Assembly (NCBI GenBank): GCA_030272155.1
Contig: CP126203.1
Coordinates: 186,001-250,000, forward strand
DNA: 64,000 nucleotides
DNA from: Tetradesmus obliquus
Lineage: Eukaryota > Chlorophyta > Chlorophyceae > Sphaeropleales > Scenedesmaceae
Direction: 5' to 3'
The position numbers and the translations under genes were made by a program. Positions 58,301 through 64,000 of this stretch are shown in pieces. The number at the start of each line of letters is the position of its first letter. Position 1 is the stretch's first letter. The notes under the pieces are model-generated. The model did no database searches. It saw only the letters and a list, made by a program, of their open reading frames with translations, and had not been told where the DNA came from.

Positions 58301-61300
58301 CCACTGTAACGGCTTGTCCTGAAACAGCTGCTGCAGTCATAGCTCACTCACCGCTGGTATGTTTGCAAAGACAACCACAGTGTGATCGTCACTGGCTGAA
58401 TGAGGAGGGGCTGCGTTGTCATACACAGTAGCAGTGTTGACTCCAAAGGCTTGTGCGCCTGACGCCACTGCCGGAACAGTGATGAGCACTGTGTTGCCCA
58501 AAATCCAGCCATCACCCAGGTCACAGCGCAGTGTGTTTTCCACGGGAGCATTGCAGGCTGCAGCAATAACAACGCAATGCAGCCACATGTGGGGCAAGAA
58601 AGACACGGCAGAGCAGCAGCAGCAGCAATGCAGGGGGTTAGCAGGTGCAGATCTCTAGAGCTGCAATGCACATCCTTTTGTAATGTGGTGCGATGGCCAT
58701 GCGGCTGTTGGGCCTGGAGCTGCACACATGTGCAAGGCGTGCAGCTACTCGGCATTACGGCAATCACAATCGACCGTCTCTGCAATCCATGAAAGTTGTC
58801 ATCAAGCAGCTGAAGATAAGTCACCCACGTCCAGACCCGCCAGCTCCCTGCCAGCTGGCAGCAGCTGCCCCAAACGAAGGCCATAACCCAGCTGGTCCAC
58901 GGCACGCACTAGCCACCAGAACGACATGACAGAACCGCAGCTGCACATGTGTGACAACTGGCACAGCCACGCAACACACATGCTTTGCTGCAATCCAACA
59001 CCAGGCGCCAGCTGAGGAAGCTCAAGAAGTAAAAAATTGACGTACCTCCAGACCTGCCAGCGCCCTGCCAGCTGGCAGCAGTTGCACCGAATGACAGGCC
59101 AGTGCCCAACGTGTCCACCACATACACACCAGAGGCAGGCCCCAAAAAGTTGACTGTGATTGTGAAGGTGAACGGCACACCTGCGATGACTGTGGCTGGG
59201 CCATCTTTTTGCAGCAGCAGCGGGTTCAGGACTGTGATTGGGGGTGGGATCAGATTCTGCAGCACAGAACAATGAAAACACAGCAGATTGGCAGACAGCA
59301 GGCAGGTGCCCAGTGCACGTGCAATCAGCTGTGCTAGCTTGCAAAACGGCTCAAATGGGCACTATACAAAACAAAGACTACAGAATGTCAGCATTTGATG
59401 CATCACATATGACAGAATGCCATGCTGCACAGATGACCCTGTTGGACAATAGTCTTGGCTGGCTCAGCTCTGTGTACTTATGGTCATATATAGCGAGGAT
59501 CATCCGTTCATGTAAATGAACGACAATTCTGCATGTACGTTGTGAGAAGCAGCATCGCAATTGATGTGATGGTGTTGTGCTCAATGCCTGCACAACATCA
59601 AGGTAGCACTTGCGGCAACAGCTGTAACTACATTATTGTGCTTGCAAGCATTGTGTTATGACCTGATCGCAGCATCTGTCTCTCCAGTTGTTGTTGACAT
59701 TGTTGATGCCTGTCAGCTCAGTGGTAGCAAAATCGGCCTTGCGGCTCCAGCCGTCAGGACAGGTGACGGCTGGCGTGCCTGCTGTAATCCCGTTGGTGTC
59801 AGAGCACGTGGGGACCTGCCGCAGGGCGCCGGCACGCCAGCGGAGCACATGAAACACATGCAGCTTGAACACGTGCATTGTGTTAGGTACCCATCCTGGC
59901 ATCGCAGATGCCTTTGCCATATGCACACTTGCTTGCTTTTGATCTCATGCAGCGCTGCCGCTGCAGGGCTGCCTGTAACAGGCAGTTCTCACAGCGCCTA
60001 CAAAGATATGAGCTGTTGATGATGATCCATTGGTGTGCTGCGACTAGTTGAGGCAGCACTAGCACAGCCACCATACGCAGCTGCAGTGAATGTTGTGTGT
60101 CCCAGCTGTGTCCATGCCCTCACCTGAACGCAGCATGCGTCCCTCCGGTCGTCACGAACATCTGCTGGCAGGGGGGTTAGTTCTGGGTTGGCTATGGGGT
60201 CATAGCCGCCAGGGCACTCAAAGGCTGTCACGCTGCCTGCAGCACCGTTCATATCGGCACACGTGGCATCCTGGGGCAGGCAACCAGCACAGCAGCACAG
60301 TGGCAGGGCCGTCAAAGCAGAACACCAGGCTGCAGTGTAATCAGCAGCCTTGGGTGCCGCAATGCACGACAAGCAGTGTGCAGTGGGGAGGGGCAGCATC
60401 TGCCACCCAACTTGATGACGCCAGGTCCCACATGTAACTTGCATCAACATTGCCAGCCACCATCCTATACTGGTCCTGGCCTGACCGAAGGGTATGGTTG
60501 GTGGAGGTCACATGTGCTGTCTGCCCAGCACAGAACAGCATGTGTTCAAACTGGCCTCCTGCACTGCTTGGATCTCAGCTGCTTCACTTGGTGTCAACAC
60601 TACTGTTGCAGGTGAAAAACGGTCCGCTGGTACGGCAGCACACCGCCGACCTGCATGCACCAGCAGTTCTGTGGAGTGCAGCTCCGGCGGCGCAAGGAGC
60701 CAAGCCTTTCATCAATGGATGGGTGCTGAGCACTCACCTGATCGCAGCACGTGGCCACCCAGCGATCACTCGCTATGACTGTCAGCTCAATGGTGGAGTA
60801 GCCGGTCTTTTGGGTGGAGCCGCCAGGGCAGGTGACGGCTGTCCCACCGTCATCAGCGCCATTGGTGTCAGCACACGTTGGGACCTGTCACGGGACAGCA
60901 GCAAAGCGGCAGTGTAGCATGGAACGCATGCAGCATGCAGCAGTGCATCTGGTCGGGCATCTTCCTGTGCATGTCCTTTGTTGCTGGCGCATGCGTCACA
61001 CTGTGTTCTGCAGCCATCCAGCGCTGCTACTGCAGGCTTGGATGCATGGCTGCCAGTGACGGACAGTGAAAACAGCATACACAGACTTGCGCTGTTGGAG
61101 TCGCACATCCACGTATGCTGCATACCCTGAAGCAGCGCCGGCACAACCAGCTGATTGCCAGCAGCGGCCCCAGCAAAACCAGCACGTGCCTTCACGTGTG
61201 CGCTTGGTCATGAACACTGCTGCTGCTGTGTGTGTTTTTGTTGCTGTGTGTTTCTGTTGCTACTGTCAGGCTCACACACCAGCCGTATCCCTGACACACG

Positions 61301-64000
61301 CGCACCAGGCTGCGAAACCTGAGCAAACCACAGTGCCTGACAGCATTCAACACAATGAGCGCTGCCAGCAGCTGGCTGTGCTGTGTGCCCCAGCTGTGCG
61401 CCGCGCCCTCACCTGGTTGCAGCATGCGCCCCTCTGATTGTTTACATCCGCTGGCAGGGGGATGGTGCCTAGGTCGGCTTTGGGGTCATAGCCGCCAGGG
61501 CATTCATATTCTGTCACGCCGTCTGCGGCACCATTCATGTCGGCACACGTGGCACCCTGGGGCAGGCAGCCAGCGCAGCAGCACAACGGCATAGCTTTCA
61601 AAGCAGAAATGCAGGCTGCAACGCCGTCAGCAGTTTTGAGCGCCACACAGCATTGTGCAGTGGGAAGGGACAGCATCTGCCACCCACTATCTTGGTGCAA
61701 GGACCCACGTGTAACCATCATGTCTCATTGCTAGCCTCCAACCTACACCTGTCACCGCCGACATGCAGTGTGGAGTGCAGCTCCGGCGGCGCAAGGAGCC
61801 AAGCCTTTCATCAATGGATGGGTGCTGAGCACTCACCTGATCGCAGCACGTGGCCACCCAGCGATCACTCGCTATGACTGTCAGCTCAATGGTGGAGTAG
61901 CCGGTCTTTTGGGTGGAGCCGCCAGGGCAGGTGACGGCTGTCCCACCGTCATCAGCGCCATTGGTGTCAGCACACGTTGGGACCTGTCACGGGACAGCAG
62001 CAAAGCGGCAGTGTAGCATGGAAAGCATGCAGCATGCAGCAGTGCATCTGGTCGGGCATCTTCCTGTGCATGTCCTTTGTTGCTGGCGCATGCGTCACAC
62101 TGTGTTCTGCAGCCATCCAGCGCTGCTACTGCAGGCTTGGATGCACGGCTGCCAGTGACGGACAGTGAAAACAGCATACACAGACTTGCGCTGTTGGAGT
62201 CGCACATCCACGTATGCTGCATACCCTGAAGCAGCGCCGGCACAACCAGCTGATTGCCAGCAGCGGCCCCAGCAAAACCAGCACGTGCCTTCACGTGTGC
62301 GCTTGGTCATGAACACTGCTGCTGCTGTGTGTGTTTTTGTTGCTGTGTGTTTCTGTTGCTACTGTCAGGCTCACACACCAGCCGTATCCCTGACACACGC
62401 GCACCAGGCTGCGAAACCTGAGCAAACCACAGTGCCTGACAGCATTCAACACAATGAGCGCTGCCAGCAGCTGGCTGTGCTGTGTGCCCCAGCTGTGCGC
62501 CGCGCCCTCACCTGGTTGCAGCATGCGCCCCTCTGATTGTTTACATCCGCTGGCAGGGGGATGGTGCCTAGGTCGGCTTTGGGGTCATAGCCGCCAGGGC
62601 ATTCATATTCTGTCACGCCGTCTGCGGCACCATTCATGTCGGCACACGTGGCACCCTGGGGCAGGCAGCCAGCGCAGCAGCACAACGGCATAGCTTTCAA
62701 AGCAGAAATGCAGGCTGCAACGCCGTCAGCAGTTTTGAGCGCCACACAGCATTGTGCAGTGGGAAGGGACAGCATCTGCCACCCACTATCTTGGTGCAAG
62801 GACCCACGTGTAACCATCATGTCTCATTGCTAGCCTCCAACCTACACCTGTCACCGCCGACATGCAGTGTGGAGTGCAGCTCCGGCGGCGCAAGGAGCCA
62901 AGCCTTTCATCAATGGATGGGTGCTGAGCACTCACCTGATCGCAGCACGTGGCCACCCAGCGATCACTCGCTATGACTGTCAGCTCAATGGTGGAGTAGC
63001 CGGTCTTTTGGGTGGAGCCGCCAGGGCAGGTGACGGCTGTCCCACCGTCATCAGCGCCATTGGTGTCAGCACACGTTGGGACCTGTCACGGGACAGCAGC
63101 AAAGCGGCAGTGTAGCATGGAAAGCATGCAGCATGCAGCAGTGCATCTGGTCGGGCATCTTCCTGTGCATGTCCTTTGTTGCTGGCGCATGCGTCACACT
63201 GTGTTCTGCAGCCATCCAGCGCTGCTACTGCAGGCTTGGATGCACGGCTGCCAGTGACGGACAGTGAAAACAGCATACACAGACTTGCGCTGTTGGAGTC
63301 GCACATCCACGTATGCTGCATACCCTGAAGCAGCGCCGGCACAACCAGCTGATTGCCAGCAGCGGCCCCAGCAAAACCAGCACGTGCCTTCACGTGTGCG
63401 CTTGGTCATGAACACTGCTGCTGCTGTGTGTGTTTTTGTTGCTGTGTGTTTCTGTTGCTACTGTCAGGCTCACACACCAGCCGTATCCCTGACACACGCG
63501 CACCAGGCTGCGAAACCTGAGCAAACCACAGTGCCTGACAGCATTCAACACAATGAGCGCTGCCAGCAGCTGGCTGTGCTGTGTGCCCCAGCTGTGCGCC
63601 CTCACCTGGTTGCAGCATGCGCCCCTCTGACTGTTTACATCCGCTGGCAGGGGGATGGTGCCTAGGTCGGCTTTGGGGTCATAGCCGCCAGGGCATTCAT
63701 ATTCTGTCACGCCGTCTGCGGCACCATTCATGTCGGCACACGTGGCACCCTGGGGCAGGCAGCCAGCGCAGCAGCACAACGGCATAGCTTTCAAAGCAGA
63801 AATGCAGGCTGCAACGCCGTCAGCAGTTTTGAGCGCCACACAGCATTGTGCAGTGGGAAGGGACAGCATCTGCCACCCACTATCTTGGTGCAAGGACCCA
63901 CGTGTAACCATCATGTCTCATTGCTAGCCTCCAACCTACACCTGTCACCGCCGACATGCAGTGTGGAGTGCAGCTCCGGCAGCGCAAGGAGCCAAGCCTT
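52340..64000 (-). CDS. gene B: tandem paralogue of gene A, 5' end outside the window
   Basis: Twenty-one exons are visible, about 1,450 residues, ending at a stop at 52340. In coding order: eight Cys-module exons (63749-63606, 63082-62936, 62655-62512, 61983-61837, 61556-61413, 60884-60738, 60270-60124, 59815-59663); DUF11-like exons (59256-59046, 58557-58352, 58181-57992, 57667-57471, 57188-56996, 56791-56592, 56203-55754, 55529-55310, 54903-54692, 54310-54236, 54034-53709); and two Cys-rich exons (53371-53120, 52780-52340). Phases agree throughout except in 54034-53709, which is one base out of frame. Domain order matches gene A, and several exon lengths are identical (441, 252, 220, 197 bp). 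The role is inferred as an extracellular matrix or wall protein, as for gene A. The signal peptide is not in the window. Confidence 0.82.
52985..53032 (-). pseudogene. decayed copy of a gene B exon end plus donor
   Basis: Repeats the end of exon 53371-53120 (TGCTTCGACCAGAACTAC, then TGCCCCAGG|GTGAGC) 121 bp downstream, but CAG has become TAG, giving an in-frame stop. The donor GTGAGC is intact. Confidence 0.85.
53985..54034 (-). other. apparent one-base frameshift in gene B
   Basis: Exon 54034-53709 starts in phase 0 with GGIFTWNITLIP, matching the gene A segment KGSLLTWTLTLTP. The remainder that matches gene A (KGTVYSVVMDN onward to the donor) lies in another frame. The exon is 326 bp, which is not a multiple of three, while both neighbours require phase 0. 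The shift falls near TCATCCCAAAGGCACC. It may be a real disabling change or a sequencing error in a short A/G run. Confidence 0.7.
54527..54580 (-). repeat. copy of a gene B exon end plus donor
   Basis: The end of exon 54903-54692 (AAGTGCAAGAAGACCTC, then GTTGTCACG|GTGAG) recurs 165 bp downstream with the reading frame preserved (DLKCKKTSPPAVVT) and an intact donor. Confidence 0.85.
54968..55019 (-). repeat. copy of a gene B exon start
   Basis: CTGCAG|CCTGCACCTGTTGCC, then TTTGATGCCGCCAACATGCG repeats the start of exon 54903-54692 about 116 bp upstream, with an acceptor and a following GTTACC donor-like site. Confidence 0.8.
58815..58875 (-). repeat. copy of a gene B exon end plus donor
   Basis: The end of exon 59256-59046 (GCTGCCAGCTGGCAGGGCGC, then GGTCTGGAG|GTACG) recurs about 223 bp downstream as GCTGCCAGCTGGCAGGGAGC, then GGTCTGGACGTGGGTG. 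Confidence 0.8.
59663..60270 (-). repeat. older diverged pair of Cys-module exons in gene B
   Basis: Exon 60270-60124 (DATCADMNGAAGSVTAFECP) is the same type as the ADMNGAADG exons of the 1.1-kb array, and 59815-59663 (VPTCSDTNGITAG) is the same type as its ADTNGADDG exons. The order is the same, so this is an earlier copy of the two-exon unit, now well diverged. Confidence 0.8.
60671..64000 (-). repeat. 1.1-kb tandem array of a two-exon Cys-module cassette
   Basis: The word GTGGAGTGCAGCTCCGG recurs at 60671, 61770, 62869 and 63963, spacing 1099, 1099 and 1094 bp, and whole units are nearly identical. Each unit carries two in-phase exons: one type with ATCADMNGAADG (144 bp) and one with PTCADTNGADDGG (147 bp). 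Units 2 and 3 share variants absent from unit 1 (GGAAAGCATG versus GGAACGCATG; GATGCACGG versus GATGCATGG). Unit 3 has a 5-bp intronic deletion near 63600 and an N-to-S change. The fourth unit continues past the window edge. Confidence 0.95.

Noticed and set aside
1-64000. Bacterial or organelle origin of the window
   Set aside because: Phase-consistent spliceosomal introns occur in every recognised gene, and the products are nuclear-encoded plastid, mitochondrial and secreted proteins.

Overview
This window is nuclear DNA from a eukaryotic green alga (Chlorophyta). A chlorophycean alga of the Scenedesmus/Sphaeropleales type is my best guess, but that is inference. The signs are many short spliced exons with GTGAGT/GTGGGT donors and CTGCAG acceptors, very frequent CAG/CTG triplet runs, TGTAA polyadenylation-type signals, Ala/Ser/Gln-rich proteins, a plastid acyltransferase with a transit-peptide-like N-terminus, and mitochondrial carriers most similar to the plant DTC type. 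No prokaryotic operon, tRNA, rRNA, CRISPR or intact transposon was seen. I joined exons by hand from splice sites and checked phase arithmetic. No homology search was possible.

Layout. 1-3298 (+): last three exons of an unrecognised gene, with a 56-bp, 10-copy minisatellite in one intron that copies the splice donor. 4174-8681 (+): complete 8-exon plastid lysophosphatidate acyltransferase, its introns littered with partial exon copies. 9946-11953 (-): the N-terminal half of a probable mitochondrial ribosomal protein uS7, followed by about a dozen decayed copies of its last exon. 13585-15860 and 17698-20409 (+): tandem paralogous mitochondrial dicarboxylate/oxoglutarate carriers. 21646-25289 (+): an unrecognised secreted Ser/Ala-rich, N-glycosylation-rich protein. 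26101-28114 (+): a membrane-anchored LRR-like protein. 28115-32272: no gene recognised.

The right half is dominated by two tandem, same-strand giant genes for secreted proteins. Gene A (32273-46502, -) is complete and about 1,880 aa: signal peptide, N-terminal region, 12 Cys-repeat modules each encoded by one phase-0 exon, a run of DUF11-like Ig-fold domains, and two Cys-rich C-terminal exons. Gene B (52340 to beyond 64000, -) has the same 3' exon order and near-identical exon sizes. It carries an apparent frameshift and two introns that gene A lacks, and its Cys modules are being multiplied as two-exon cassettes in a nearly identical 1.1-kb tandem array that runs off the window. The 5.8 kb between A and B holds no gene I can support.

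The theme across the window is local duplication of exon ends together with their splice donors, found in at least six of the eight genes. In most genes it leaves decaying pseudo-exons in introns. In gene B it adds whole in-phase protein modules. I regard this as the most unusual property of the window.
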